Origin: Liolophura sinensis
Lineage: Eukaryota > Mollusca > Polyplacophora > Chitonida > Chitonidae
Direction of reading: 5' to 3'
Length of the DNA stretch: 64,000 nt
Assembly (NCBI RefSeq): GCF_032854445.1
Contig: NC_088300.1
Span: forward strand, 2,234,001-2,298,000
Shown: positions 25,666 to 38,384 of the stretch, piece by piece
How the letters are laid out: each line of letters opens with the position of its first letter
Numbering within the stretch: the stretch's first letter is position 1
The notes under the pieces: model-generated
What the model was told of the DNA's origin: nothing
The model's input: the letters and a program-made list of their open reading frames with translations, nothing else
The model's database searches: none
Position numbers and translations under genes: made by a program

Positions 25666-28600
25666 CCGAGTAGAGTGAAGACGACAGATCAAGTGTGCCT
25701 GGAAAGCTCCCCCCGTAAAGTAAGGGACTCAAGATACGGCGATCAGTGGAAGACGCCTTCACTGATTTGTCAATGGTGACATATTAGGACTGAAATATTT
25801 TCTCAGCGATACAGCATGAACTTACATCCCGATTTTCACCATGATGTAGTAAATCTAATATGAAAGGTAATAGTAGATGAAATATATCGAGTCTAACGTT
25901 GCTAGAAAAAGAAAGTCACAAATTGACATCTATTTCTTTAATGGAGGGAAGGGACCAGGTACGGTAATGCGGAGAATCTTTCCCAGCACAATTCTGTAAA
26001 TTTCCAAATTAAAAGTATAAAACTTGATCGAAGCACCCATAAAAGATATATGGCCATAAAACGATGGTTGCGTAGTAATAACTCGCCAAAATACTCCCAG
26101 TGTCTTGCAATGGGACCGATTCCTCGCCTTACCATATTCCACATCCTTTGTTTTTTTAGCATAATGCAATGAAGGTAATAATAATGCCATTGGCATTTGC
26201 TATAGTCGGCTGTCAAACGCAAGACCCAGATCTAAAGTAGTAAAGATGACGATGACTTTTGCTATGTAGCTTGGATTCACAACAGGAAAAAAAAATCCTC
26301 CAGCTTCTTTTGAAGTTTAGAGATATCTCCCAAAATACTCAGATTGTGTTCAGTTGGCTAATGGAAAAAAAACATGGCTTTGGTTTATATGTCCCATGAT
26401 TTTCTAGTTGCTGTCGGGCAATTTTGTCTCTAAGACCGCCGAGCCAATTCCCATTCAATGTCAACTGTTCACTCAGAGAGGTGAGATGTCTTTTGTTACA
26501 GTTGTGAGAAACTGGAAACACACATCTGCATCGGCGCGTGTAACGTCTTTACAAAAACATGTCACGTGATTGCAGCTGTTGCGCTGAAAAGAGCATCTGT
26601 CAGATTTTTAGCTCTGTAACAAACGCGCCAAATAATGCCAACCAATCAGTGATCCCTTAACACACGTCGGCATTGTCTCACATTGTTGATGATATAAATA
26701 ATAATAATGGTTCAACATTAATAATGCTTTTATAGCGCATTTAATTTGACTGCATTTTTTAAACTAAAATTTTGCGAATCTGGTCTCAGTATAGTTTATG
26801 CGGACAGCTGATCAGTATTTATAACGACTGGAATAAGGTGCCGAAAGACGGCATATGGTTCATGTTACTTTTACGGCAGTGTAAAATGCAATATACCTAT
26901 ACACCCATTTAATTTACATTTCGAGCTGCTTAATAAAGAAAGACACGACAAAACCAGACAGTATGTTTTAAAGAAAAGACAAGGCTAGACCAAAATCAAA
27001 TGTACATGTATATATGAATAAAGTACTAGTATACCATGCACATGAAATCTGAAGCGCAGATAACATTAAATTTTTGTAATTTTGCATAAACGAGATATCG
27101 CAGTTCAAATTAAGTAAAATCGCGCACGTTGAGAAAATTGAAAGCGTCGCCATGTTATCAATTTTAACTTATTTCTCGGATTATTTGTATAATCCGAGAA
27201 CACATGCGCCTGTTTCCGCTGAGGTCATGGGGACACTGTTTTCCTCTTAGCCATATGGCATCGTGTTTCCGGTTCCTCTAAATTGACGTATCCCATGATG
27301 AATTTACAAAAAAAACCCCAAAAAACATTTTCAGTTTGATTCAAAATTCAACACATATACATATATAAGAAACAATTGTTACTGTAATTCATTTTTCGCT
27401 AAACGTTTGTAAAGTAGCAAATGTCAGTGTGATTTTATAATGCACATCAAGGCCATGTCATTTTAGTATCACTAACATGACTGTGTTCACCTGGTTTCCT
27501 TGTATGGATCAGTCAGCACAGTAAATACGCTAGGTGGCTGGAATGTAAAGTCGACTGGTTAAGCATTTGTCCCTGGCATTATAATAAAATAACTACTGTA
27601 CTTACATATATTAGTCCATAGATACATGTACATAATGTAATATGACATTTAATATTTTCAGATAACATTTCGCATGTCCTTTTAATACAACAAAATAATT
27701 TTCCGCTCTTGAAAAATCTAGTTATAAGGAAATTAATAAAACTATAGTCGAATGTACGCCAGGCATAATTAGAAAAATGGGCATTGCCAGTTATACACAA
27801 TCAAACTACGAGGTTTATGCATATGCAACTTTTGGCGTGATGCATCTTATTTTATACTTAATAACTCGACTTTGACATTGCAAATATTCTGTTTGATGTT
27901 GATATCATTGCGTCTGTATATTGTGTTCATGTATTCGTGGATTGTATGACACTGACATTCCTGTTGACCTCGCTGTTTAGTGCCCGTATCCTGTAAATAC
28001 GTAACTGACTTATTGAGTGATTGATATTTACCCACTTTATTGTATTGCGTGGGTTTATACATGTAATCCTGAGCGCAGGACGGCGTGTGGTTAGGTCGGG
28101 GCAATTCAGAACACACAGGGAGCACTGGCACGTGTTCTTCCATGAGCACTTTAGCCTCATTACGCAGGTAAATCCATTTAGTCTTTCTTTTTACAGATGT
28201 TTCCCTCCTCAGTCATCGTTCTATCCATCTGTCGTGGTCACTTCACGGACGCTTGACCACTGGTCAAATTTGAGACAACTTAGTGACCATCTGTAGCCAA
28301 TACTTATCCCATTAAACATGCCTCGCCTTTCGGCTTCTCTTAAGCAGTTTATAGAACTATTCAAGTTTGACGATTAACAAAAGAGCACCATTGTGAAGTC
28401 CTGGTGAGGTGCGAAATGATCACGTGCTCTATCCACGGCTTGACAACAGTTACGTCATAATTGACATCCGAATGGGAAGCCAATCGGATTAACTGAACTG
28501 AAATGAACAGCTTCTTGACATGTGACTTGACAACCACCGGCATCAAATGCCTGTAATGGCGTCTCAGGCGTGACGAGTCACATTAAGTGAGTATTGACAG

Positions 28601-28970
28601 AGTTACTGGTGAAGAAACGCACAAGGCTTAGCCATGAATGTGATGTCCGAGCATGTTGATAAAACGTTTTCAAGTTCAATGATTCTAATATTCTCCTGGT
28701 GAATGTTGACTAGATATACAACAGCAGAGCTCTTTCAAAAGACTACCACGCACTTCAGTCAGTCATAACACGCTATATCCCGTATCCATAAGCCAGACCA
28801 GCTCTGTTTAAGTGAAATGTCCCAGGTGTGTTAATCCAAGAAATAATCAGAAAAAACTAAATGATTGAGTAATGAATGACCAGCATGACTGTTCCTTTTA
28901 TTGGCCTATACATAATGACAGTCAGAAAGGTGTGGATAAATTCTAAATCCTTTCAAAAGTTAGGACATTT
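25666..28970. other. Non-coding DNA, no gene recognised
   Basis: AT-rich intergenic or intronic DNA. Chance open frames of 60-100 codons occur at 25930-26222 and 27847-28160, without recognisable motifs. No array was seen. Confidence 0.4.
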
Positions 28971-28987
28971 GGGGGGGGGGGGGGGGG
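28971..28987 (+). repeat. Poly-G run (17 G)
   Basis: An uninterrupted run of 17 G. It is long enough to form a G-quadruplex and is prone to length errors in replication and sequencing. Confidence 0.97.
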
Positions 28988-29582
28988 CAAGATCTAGTGT
29001 CCGTTATAACTCTGGACATCTTTTGGTAAAATGAAGGAAATGTACCAGGATGAAATCGCTGTCAAATGAATTACGATCCGATTATTTAGGTTAATGTCAA
29101 GGAACCTTAACTAACATATCTGAAGTGAAATAAATGAAAATTAACACATGCATCTGTAAATTGCTTTGAAGTGTGTGTTTATGGGCATGTCTAATTCGTA
29201 TAGAAGCTGCGTTTTGGTCTCACATGCACGGTGAAAAGACAAGGGTGGCTGATGACTGGAATGTATGGAGGACGTTTAGACAACCATGAACCAAATTCAA
29301 AAATATAAGCCGACAGCTGCGACAAATCATGTCATCAACATGCAACCTTCGTATACCGTGACAACTCTCCTCATACCTACAGAAGGAACATGTGCGCAAT
29401 GCTCTGCTATTCTCGCTGGAATACGTACTAAAGCTCTTAGGCGCCCTTACCTAAGTAAAGCTATGAGGGAGAAAGTCATCGGGTTACGCCATAATTAGAC
29501 ACAATAGAACACAAATAATGCAACAATAGAGCTTTAAATTATTTCAGTGTTTAATGGGTGCGATCACATGTTACGTCATATA
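28988..29582. other. Non-coding DNA, no gene recognised
   Basis: A 70-codon plus-strand frame at 29286-29498 has no motif I recognise and no clear splice sites. Confidence 0.35.
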
Positions 29583-29838
29583 ACAAAGCCAGCCCTAACC
29601 CACGCGACATATCATCTACATCAAGTTCATGTACAAAGCCCGCCCTAACCCACGCGACATATCTACAGAAAGTTCATGTACAAAGCCCGCCCTAACCCAC
29701 GCGACATATCGTCTACATCAAGTACATGTACAAAGCCCGTCCTAACCCACGCGACATATCATCTACATCAAGTACATGTACAAAGCCCGCCCTAACCCAC
29801 GCGACATATCGTGTACATCAAGTACATGTACAAAGCCG
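29583..29838. repeat. Minisatellite, 50-bp unit, ~5 copies
   Basis: The unit caaagcccgccctaacccac, gcgacatatcatctacatca, agtacatgta repeats at 29634, 29681, 29731, 29781 and 29831. One copy is 47 bp because of a 3-bp loss. Confidence 0.93.
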
Positions 29839-29910
29839 GCCTACAAAGCTTAACAACAAGAATGGAATAGGGAATACCTCCTGAAGGCTTGGGTACGAAT
29901 AACGCGGTCA

Positions 29911-29992
29911 CGCATACATGCCGGTATACACGCACACATGCCGGTATACACACACACATGCCGGTATACACGTATACACGCACACATGTACG
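29911..29992. repeat. Short repeat of cacacatgccggtataca units
   Basis: About four imperfect copies of an 18-20 bp unit (catgccggtatacacg). The tract is alternating purine-pyrimidine in parts. Confidence 0.8.
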
Positions 29993-30136
29993 TATTGGCA
30001 CACACGCAGGTACACGCTTAGCTGAAAGTTGAATGTGTATTCTTCTTGCTCGGAATATTAAAATTATTCTTTTCGGATAGTGCTTTTTATCGATATTATC
30101 TTTAATCTTTTGTTGATGTTTTTTTTTGCTTTTTTT

Positions 30137-30447
30137 TTATTTTGTTCTTCTAGGTCACTTAAACCGTCACTTTTTTTATATTGTTTTCTAGGTCATTTAA
30201 ACCTTCACCTTTTTTAGTTTTTTCGGTCACTTCAATTTTCACCTTTTGGAATTTTTTTCTTCTAGATGACTTAAACCTCCACCTTTGTGAGTTTTGCACT
30301 TCTAGGTCACTTGAACCTTCACCTTTGTGAGTTTTGCACTTCTAGGTCACTTGAACCTTCACCTTTGTGAGTTTTGCACTTCTAGGTCACTTGAACCTTC
30401 ACATTTGTGAGTTTTGCACTTCTAGGTCACTTGAACCTTCACTTCAA
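30137..30447. repeat. Minisatellite, 40-bp unit, ~4 clear copies plus decayed edge
   Basis: The unit tctaggtcacttgaaccttc, acctttgtgagttttgcact repeats exactly every 40 bp from 30301. Older copies of variable length (tctaggtcacttaaacc) lie at 30150-30300. The unit is unrelated to the 40-bp unit at 38385-43430. Confidence 0.9.
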
Positions 30448-31457
30448 GAACTAATCGGATCCTTCCAAAATTTGATATGCATGCAGAGCATTAGCGGTTA
30501 CATAAAGTTTGAAAGACATAAAAATCCGTTAAAAACATAAAAACATCGTCATTGGTCGAATATATGACGTCATAAGAAAATTTGAAGTTTGATATAGACC
30601 TAACTTTGATGTAATCAAGTGTATTGTATTCCAAATCTGTGTTTGTTTTTTGTCTTTGCTTTCAACTGTTTGAGATATAGTCAAAAATAAATTTAAGGTT
30701 TTGAATTTACGTAATTTCAGGAGAATCATGCAGAGTTTTAACAACTCAACCAAAAGTCATAAAACAAGCAGATAGCAGTTATACAACCGTGTATCTTCAC
30801 ATACAAGTATTAATATGCTTACCTACGACTGTTCCAAAATCGTTAAATCCCGAAATCTGCAGTGTACTGGAGTACAATGCAGATCTGCATTGTACTGGAG
30901 TAGAAGATGAAAACTGTTCGTGACAACTGCTTGGTAGCCATGAAACTACTGGCAGTTCCGCCGATTGGCTACTTTCACTCAACTTGCCTGATATTGTTGA
31001 CAAAAAATACACATGCACATTTCCGATTCAACAATGTTGGATGGTGTTGAGTTTTGTTGAACAAAATGGAAGATCCCGTCCTGACTATTTAACAGCGCTC
31101 AACTTGTTGAGTCAACTTCAAGTTGACTCTTGATGAATCAACAAACGTTGAGTGATGTTGGATAGCCTGGACGGGGCTTAACCCCACATTGGAATTCTAT
31201 AACCTGACATTTCTTGTCTATTTTGCATGGGTTGACCTATATATGAACGAACTCCTATGAGTGCTGTGGGTTGTTCAGGTATACACATATACACCCATTG
31301 CATGATCTAAATACTACCTTTCATAAAGCATTGAACATTTGCCAAACAAAGGCAAATATGGTCAACTTCAAGTGCCCAATTAAAAAGATTAACATGCATT
31401 TTTGGTAGCTTAATTAATTTCAGGTGCTGAGCATGCAGAGGCTGGTCAGTCTACCCG
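30448..31457. other. Non-coding DNA with palindromes
   Basis: No gene was recognised. The stretch contains a perfect 26-bp palindrome at 30871-30896 and a 21-bp palindrome at 31109-31129, set in sequence rich in gttgag and caac motifs (31020-31180) that could be a decayed inverted-repeat element. Confidence 0.45.
30871..30896. repeat. Perfect 26-bp palindrome
   Basis: The left arm agtacaatgcaga is followed at once by its exact reverse complement with no spacer. A partial copy of one arm (tctgcagtgtactggagt) lies directly upstream, so the palindrome may have arisen by a local inverted duplication. Confidence 0.9.
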
Positions 31458-32063
31458 GCTGACCAGTGCGCATGAAGCATGTCTGTCCGTCTGCCCAGTG
31501 CACCTGAAGCATGTCTGCTCGTCTGACCAGTGCGCCTGAAGCATGTCTGCCATCTGACCAGTGCGCCTGAAGCATGTCTGCCGTCTGACCAGTGCGCCTG
31601 AAACATGTCTGCCCGTCTGACCAGTGAGCCTGAGGCATGTCTGCCCGTCTGACCAGTGCGCCTGTAGCATATCTGCCCGTCTGACCAGTGAGCCTGAGGC
31701 ATGTCTGCCCGTCTGACCAGTGCGCCTGAAACATGTCTGCCCGTCTGACCAGTGCGCCTGTAGCATGTCTGCCCGTCTGACCAGTGCGCCTGTAGCATGT
31801 CTGCCCGTCTGACCAGTGCGCCTGTAGCATATCTGCCCGTCTGACCAGTGAGCCTGAGGCATGTCTGCCCGTCTGACCAGTGCGCCTGTAGCATATCTGC
31901 CCGTCTGACCAGTGAGCCTGAGGCATGTCTGCCCGTCTGACCAGTGCGCCTGAAACATGTCTGCCCGTCTGACCAGTGAGCCTGAGGCATGTCTGCCCGT
32001 CTGACCAGTGCGCCTGTAGCATGTCTGCCCGTCTGACCAGTGCACCTGAAGCATATCTGCCCT
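31458..32063. repeat. Minisatellite, 32-bp unit, ~19 copies
   Basis: The unit is gcatgtctgcccgtctgacc followed by agtgcgcctgaa. The step is 32 bp with occasional 31- or 30-bp copies (ctgccgtctg, ctgccatctg). Since 32 is not a multiple of three, each minus-strand frame passes through three phases and yields a 32-residue repeat. None of the three has a stop, which gives overlapping frames of 179-234 codons. These are not evidence of a gene. Confidence 0.94.
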
Positions 32064-33360
32064 TACGCTGGTTGTCAGCTCGCTGTACATACTCTCACAA
32101 GAGGCTGTCCATTTCATCATGTCCATTTCTTGTCGTCGTGCAGGTGCCACGTTCCCCGAAAAAAGAGAAACAGATAACTGGATTCATGTTCCATTAACTC
32201 GACTGTTTAGACAGACTAAGGTGATTGTTCCTTATTGAGTTCGGTTATACAATCGTGAATGTAATCGTGTCAATAGCCAAAGAGATCAAGCCGTCTCGGG
32301 CTAAAGAGAAACAGACAAGCGCTGTCCATTGAGCCTTGTGTGTGTTGACATCCGAACAAGTATTTACACGTACAATTGTATAGACGCTCACAGTAACACG
32401 ACATAATTGAAGAGAAGCGCAGACTATAAATACTCTAGTGCACGATTTAACGATGTTCTCCCTCACTTATCACCTTGTGTAGAAAACTGACCTCTCTGTG
32501 TCAACCGTATAACCTTGTCAACACAATTATAGTGAGTGAAGAAAAAAAAGAAATTAAATCATTTCATATTTTAAAGAGGCTATACCGGAGTTTGGAGAAA
32601 ATATAGATCAGCGCATATCCAGTTTAATTTTTTGCTCTTCTGGAACAGTCCAAATAATAACCTGTCACAAAATACCAGCCTCGTATGTGCACGTGTTACC
32701 AGTCAAAATCGGCACTAAAGTACCAAAGCCGGTCGCGTTATCACTTTTTCAACCTTTAGAATCGTTGTAACAGTGTAAATAGTACTAATACGAGGTTAAT
32801 ATTTACTGGAAGCAATAATTTGAGCTATTTTTGGAAAATATAGAAAGTCGGATTTGATTAGGGAATAATTTTTATTGTTTCTAAAACTCTCAGACATGTT
32901 TTTTTACACTTCATAGGTTATTGTATAACTGCAGCTATTCTAAGCAGTCGGGGAATTCCCCACCCAATTACCTGCCGATCTGTTGACTGATTTCCTTTCC
33001 GCTATGCCGTTCCCACGCCTATTTTATGATGCAGTTATACAGGTTTACCGAGGAATTATGCTAGACTGTTTTTTTCTCCCCACACATAATATTCATGTGA
33101 TAACACTTCCTTTCATTTTTGATTTTCTATGAAATTAATTCGACAAAAATCCGAAGCAAAAACTGTATGGATAACCGATAGAAGTCATATTCCCTAAAAG
33201 CATATGGTCTATAACCCATGTTAGCTGCAAGTAAATGAACTAAAAAAATACAACGAAAAGAAACGCATTCTTTACATGTATTTTTACAACGATATCTCCA
33301 CTATGTTGTTCATCCACTTAAGATTCCATTATTTCTGTAACAGTATACTTTATTCAGTCT
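32064..33360. other. Non-coding DNA, no gene recognised
   Basis: AT-rich with only short chance open frames. No array was seen. Confidence 0.4.
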
Positions 33361-33939
33361 TACACAAGTCGTGTAACTCCGAAAAACGAAAGTTTCCTTT
33401 TGACTCAATATTTCAGCACTTTATTATACCATCATCAGGAGTAATATAAAGTGACATTTTACGTGATATTGGCAAAAGAGGGGGTTACCTTGCTAAACAA
33501 TGTGTCTCACGGATAAGTAAGCCCCTTCACAAACCAGTTGTCTCTGTTTATCAGTGGCAGACCACCAAGACTAGTTTCATTACTAACACAAAAATTCTAC
33601 CCCATTGCAGTTCAAAAGCTGTGTCATTTATAAATTGTCCTGCCCAGCTTGTTCGTCTGAATACACCGGTAAAACTGATACATGACTTATTACGAGAAGA
33701 AAAGAACACCGCACTGCTTCTAGATATAGTGAAATATACAATCACGTCTCCAATTGTAATGAATTTCAGTATCTCACCTGCTAACCTTGTGTACCAGATA
33801 GCCTCAACAATATTAATTCACCGAGCCTTTGTGATATTATTCTAAGCCACACAACAATTATAGATCAATCCTACCACTGATCCGACATTTTGTTTAAGGA
33901 GACCCTTTGTATTCGTAGATGTAGGCCTAACCTATATAT

Positions 33940-33990
<51 letters not shown>

Positions 33991-34094
33991 GTTGCTGCTC
34001 ATTTTATATTACTTCTGATGATGGCATAATAAAATGATGAATTATTGAGTCAAAATGAAGCTTTGGTTTTCCGGAGTTACACTACTTGTGTATT
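33361..34094. mobile_element. Inverted-repeat element, ~92-bp ends, ~735 bp in total
   Basis: The left end (33361-33453) and the reverse complement of the right end (34001-34094) match over about 92 bp at roughly 85% identity. Shared blocks include gtgtaactccg, ttttgactcaata and accatcatcag/gccatcatcag followed by agtaatataaa. The inside is about 550 bp and holds two overlapping frames of 64 and 74 codons without a recognised domain, and a (GT)n tract. This may be a non-autonomous foldback element or two oppositely oriented copies of a retroelement terminus. No transposase or reverse transcriptase could be identified. Confidence 0.65.
33942..33989. repeat. (GT)n microsatellite, 24 units
   Basis: An uninterrupted GT dinucleotide tract just inside the right inverted repeat. 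Confidence 0.98.
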
Positions 34095-37000
34095 ACGTGA
34101 AACTTATCACTGGATCTATTGGATTATTCGGTCTGTTAAGCAAGACAAACCCAAAGAGAAAAACGACATCTTGTATTTACTTTTTGATTATTAATGTTTA
34201 AAATAACACTAATATTTAGTATATAACATGCATGAAAAAACAGACTTGTTAAAAGCGAGAATAGTATTAATAATAAACATCATAATATTTTTGCTGTATT
34301 GTGGTCAGACAGTATATATTCGTGAAACTGCTAATTTCTCTCGATGTGAATTATTTTTTGGAACATATAAATTTCGAAACTTTGTTATAAATAAATTCGC
34401 ACATATTTATGTTTAATTCTGACTCGTCATTTGTTGCAGTTTCGATGGGTTTATTTCATTTGATATTTAGCTGGCGTACATGATTTCTGAGTGTGTCCAT
34501 TTGTGCAAGACATTGTCATCCTTATTGTCATATAAACGCGCCAGGCATGGAGGCATTAACACGGCTCTAAGCAAGTCACCCAGATAATGCATGTGCGTGG
34601 AAGGGTCTATAATGTCTCCGTCCCAAGCCAAGCGGAAGTTATGAATTCCTCCTAACCCACGCTTGCTGACATTTTCAGACAACTAACGCAGTCACTCGAA
34701 AGGCTTAAATTTTCCAAACGATGACTAAAGAGATAAAATCCAGTCTGTGCCAGATTGTTATAGGCCGAAAACGCTCGTGTGGCTCTCGTCAAGATCCGTA
34801 CCCGTTTCAAGACAAAAGATCAGGCGATGAAAGATTTCACCCAGTGATTTCTCTGCCATGCTGGCATCAGATATTGCATTTAGTCGCGAAAAAGCCGCGA
34901 TCGTTTTCACAGTATTCTCTAAGAATGATTTTCAGGCGCGTGGCCTCACGGCCAGTCAATTTTAATAACAAAAAAAAAGCTCTAAAATCTCCAATTTCAT
35001 ACAGGAACAAAAGGCTATGTGAAAGCTTTAGAGTTTCTGGGGTAATTATGAACTGTTTGAGAACAATCTAAGGGGCAGGTGCGACGAACTGCCCGTCTTT
35101 GTCACTGGATGCTGCTTTTCAACGAACCCAGTAGCGTAGTTTGTGAACTCACGCACGTGAGCTTGAGCTGGGACGGAATGTAAATGTTGGCACGCGACAG
35201 CCACTGTCAGGAGCCCAGGTAAGGGGGAGACCTGAGGGGGAGGGGGAAGGGGGAAGGGGGAAGCAGGGTAATTCATACGTACAGACATTTAAATGACTTA
35301 AAGCTGGCACAAAGGACGCAAGAAACGTAATACTGACTAAGCGCGCAGTTGGGGTTTTTAAATGGCTGTGGACTGCATGGCTTCAATGAAAAATAAAAAT
35401 AAACAAATAAAATAATATATAGTAAAAACAGTCGTCGTAAATAGACAACTGAACATTTCCTCCTGGGTGTCTGTAGTCGCACCTGGAGACGAATATGTCA
35501 TGTTAACTTTGTTCCGAGGTCATGCATAACTCTTCAAATCTGAATGTTATACCCGTTCAAAATGCGGACATATCATTGGTAATGCATTCAAAGTGAAAGT
35601 TCGAATGATTTTTAGTTCTATTACTGAGATGAAAAATTTTTTGGGGTCTACAAATAAACTTTTCAGTGAGTACCGACGAGAATGTGATAATTTGCAAATG
35701 TTCACACGTACATCCGGTGAATTCCAGCCACTTGTCAATTTACTTCCGTTGGGGTTTTATACATGCTCTTCCTGTAAAAACAGTAGCAAAAGTAAAAACA
35801 GTAGCAATTTACCATACTCCTTACACTGCATGCACCGCTCTTAACGTTTGCTTTCTATGACTGCCAGGACTGGAAAGTTTTGTACAGAAATCTTGAACAA
35901 CGCCAAGGTAACTGCATGAGATCACTGTGATGAGGCAGGAAGGGGTGTCAGAGAATACAAAAACTCAACCTTTATTTCCACATGTCAGTGCTTCATACGC
36001 ATGCAGTTTCTTTTTTCAGACTGTGCACAACCTGATTCTAACCGACATCTCAAACAAGTTTGTTGATCATTAATGATTATAGGGTTCGTGCGAGGGCATC
36101 GGTGGTGAGGCTAGGAGTAAAAAAGAAAAAAAAAATACAGGGCGTAACGGTCAAGTCTAATGGTGGCAGTGACGTGAAGCAAGGACCGAGGAGTATGGCC
36201 ATTTACGCGTCCATTACGCACAATGCTTTAAGCAGAATTATGTTTAAAAATGTACTGATGTTAATTGTAGTTTATTGGACTGATCTACGATCACTCACCT
36301 TTAATAATTTGTCACATAAAAGCAATGCAAGCAGACCAGACCTCGGGGATGCTTACCCAGCAGCAGAATCCCGGTAATTGCAGGTTAAATCGACTTAATT
36401 TCACTGAAAGCATCTTCATATGTAACATTAGTCTAGGTTCATTGAGACGAATACACATATTTTGTTTCTGTGCAAGACAACCCACGACACACGGTGTGTT
36501 CCTAGGGTCACTCCATGCTCAGTCAAAGTTTTTATCAACCATTTATTTGCCGCGTGGTGGGTAAATATTTCCGGACGGTCCGTATAGTCTGACTGTCGAC
36601 CCCCTTCTAAATATGGGGATTATGTGATTGTGCGAGATCTCGATTTCCTTCTAAATATGGGGATTAAGTGAATGCGTGAGAAGTGGCGGATTATCACTCT
36701 ATTGCTTTACGGCAGCCACATTAACACACTGCCATTTCCATCCGATTTAAGTCACTTCCCGACGATCGGTTGACCATTTGTCCGTGTTTGCTCAATTGGG
36801 CGAGTGTCCAGTGAATTGCATTCAGCGCGGATTGATGGACGTGCACGCTGGTTTTTCGAGCCTTTAATCTTGACCACATGTCTGGACACATGCTATGTTA
36901 TCGTAGCAGTTGAGTCAGGAATTATGAATTCCGTTAGCACAATACCCCAGAAGGCCTTTTAACCAAAGGAAAACAAGGCTCGAAAGTTACATCTCTGGGC

Positions 37001-38131
37001 AAGATGAGAAAGAGATCTCTGGTGTCAGGCTGACCCATAATGAACAGTCGCCTGACACTGGAGTCATCACCATATGAATTAAATCACATTATTAGACGTG
37101 TAACTATCGCTATGTTTGAACGTCAGATTACTTGTCCCGCCAACTCTTCGTTGTGTGTCTATTAATATAACGAACGGTGCACCCACGGCTGAAAGTTTGA
37201 TACATGTGTGAGGATGAATAGCTCTCTCCTTGAACTTTGACTCGGTGAAACAATTATACCGCCGACTGAGAACCGCAGTGTGTATAAGTGATATGAGCAC
37301 CGAATTGCATTTTGGTTGTAGTTTGATCAAGCTGCACACACCACAGCCTTTACTGTCACTTTCACAAGTGGTACTGGCTGTCTGACATAAATATGCTATT
37401 GACGAAAAAAGCTCGGATGTCTCGATGACACGCTAGCCTTTAATTTTCACAAAAGTAATTTGGGCACAATTTGAATTGAAACTAAATCGCTGTCTCTTTT
37501 TCGGTGAAGTTCAACTGATGTGGATCGTTTAATGTTCTTCTTTTAAGTGCGGTCGGGCAGTAGCGGGCTGGAAGTGGGCGTGTCGTGAAGTAATAAACTG
37601 ACAGCTCAGGCACGAAGACGCCGTTAAAGTCCAGCTGGTAATGTACATTTCATTAAGATGTCAGTTTCCGCGTACAAGCTATTGCAGGTGTAACGCAAGT
37701 TGTACAAACCAACAGCTCTTGAGAGAGTATAGCCTCTTCGTTTTAAAACCAGTCACGTTTAAGTTTAATTGTACAGAGCTTTAAGTTCAAGTTTCCTCGC
37801 GGAGAATTTACATATACGACAACAAAGACTTCTAAGGCAAATTATCGATTTCCCCCCAGTAAATTTGAGGGTATATTAAATTTTCTGACCGCTCCGTAGC
37901 GCCCACCTGCCTCCGCGGCCGCCAAACGTTCTCCCCTGTCAAAGTTTCAACATAAGTCTTGTGAAGACTTTGTTCCACAGGAGTGCTCCCTCAGGTATAC
38001 GGACGTGCATGTTAGACCCAAACTTAAGGCGTGCATGTAAATAGTATTGCTTGTCTGAGCTCTCGGAGATTGCCTTTTCGGAAATGTAGATTACTTGTAC
38101 GCTCTATGGCAGCTGCATGCATATGTGAGTT
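34095..38131. other. Non-coding DNA, no gene recognised
   Basis: Mixed composition. The longest frame is 116 codons on the plus strand (34721-35071), Lys/Arg/Ser rich and without a recognised motif. A short direct repeat ttctaaatatggggatta occurs near 36605 and 36651. The stretch also has a guanine-rich tract at 35222-35263. Confidence 0.4.
35222..35263 (+). repeat. Polypurine tract with five G5 runs (G-quadruplex candidate)
   Basis: Five runs of five G are separated by agacctga, a, aa and aa, all on the plus strand and purine-only except for the ct and c in the first loop. Four or more G-runs with loops of one to eight bases meet the usual intramolecular G-quadruplex pattern. The purine-rich strand could also form a triplex. 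Confidence 0.85.
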
Positions 38132-38222
38132 CGCTGTACACAAAAGCAATACACATTCGGGCTCGCTGTACACAAAAGCAATACACATGCGGGCTCGCTG
38201 TACACAAAAGCAATACACGCTG
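38132..38222. repeat. Short tandem repeat, 32-bp unit, ~3 copies
   Basis: cgctgtacacaaaagcaata followed by cacatgcgggct occurs at 38132, 38164 and 38196. Copies are almost identical. Confidence 0.9.
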
Positions 38223-38384
38223 TCTCCAATAAGTGAACTGAGTGAAACAGAACTAATTAACTGGCCATTTGTAAAAAAATTTTTATACTGCCTTCTTTAC
38301 TTATCTTTTTTACACACAAACATTTAACGCACGTTTTTATTATTTAGAATATGGTTGATAAAATATAATTAACATGGTTATATT

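Noticed and set aside
21804-25762. Thr/Ser-rich 14-residue-repeat proteins (THLTSTSEQAPVAD)
   Set aside because: These follow from the 42-bp unit length. Frames are broken by unit-length changes, and a competing frame with 14-residue repeats (VNKHPWQILILPVQ) is equally open.
33430-34030. Hammerhead ribozyme core (ctgatgatgg ... gaaa) at the inverted ends
   Set aside because: The left copy has ctgatga and a gaaa on the minus strand, but the segment between cannot form stem II, and the right copy lacks the gaaa.
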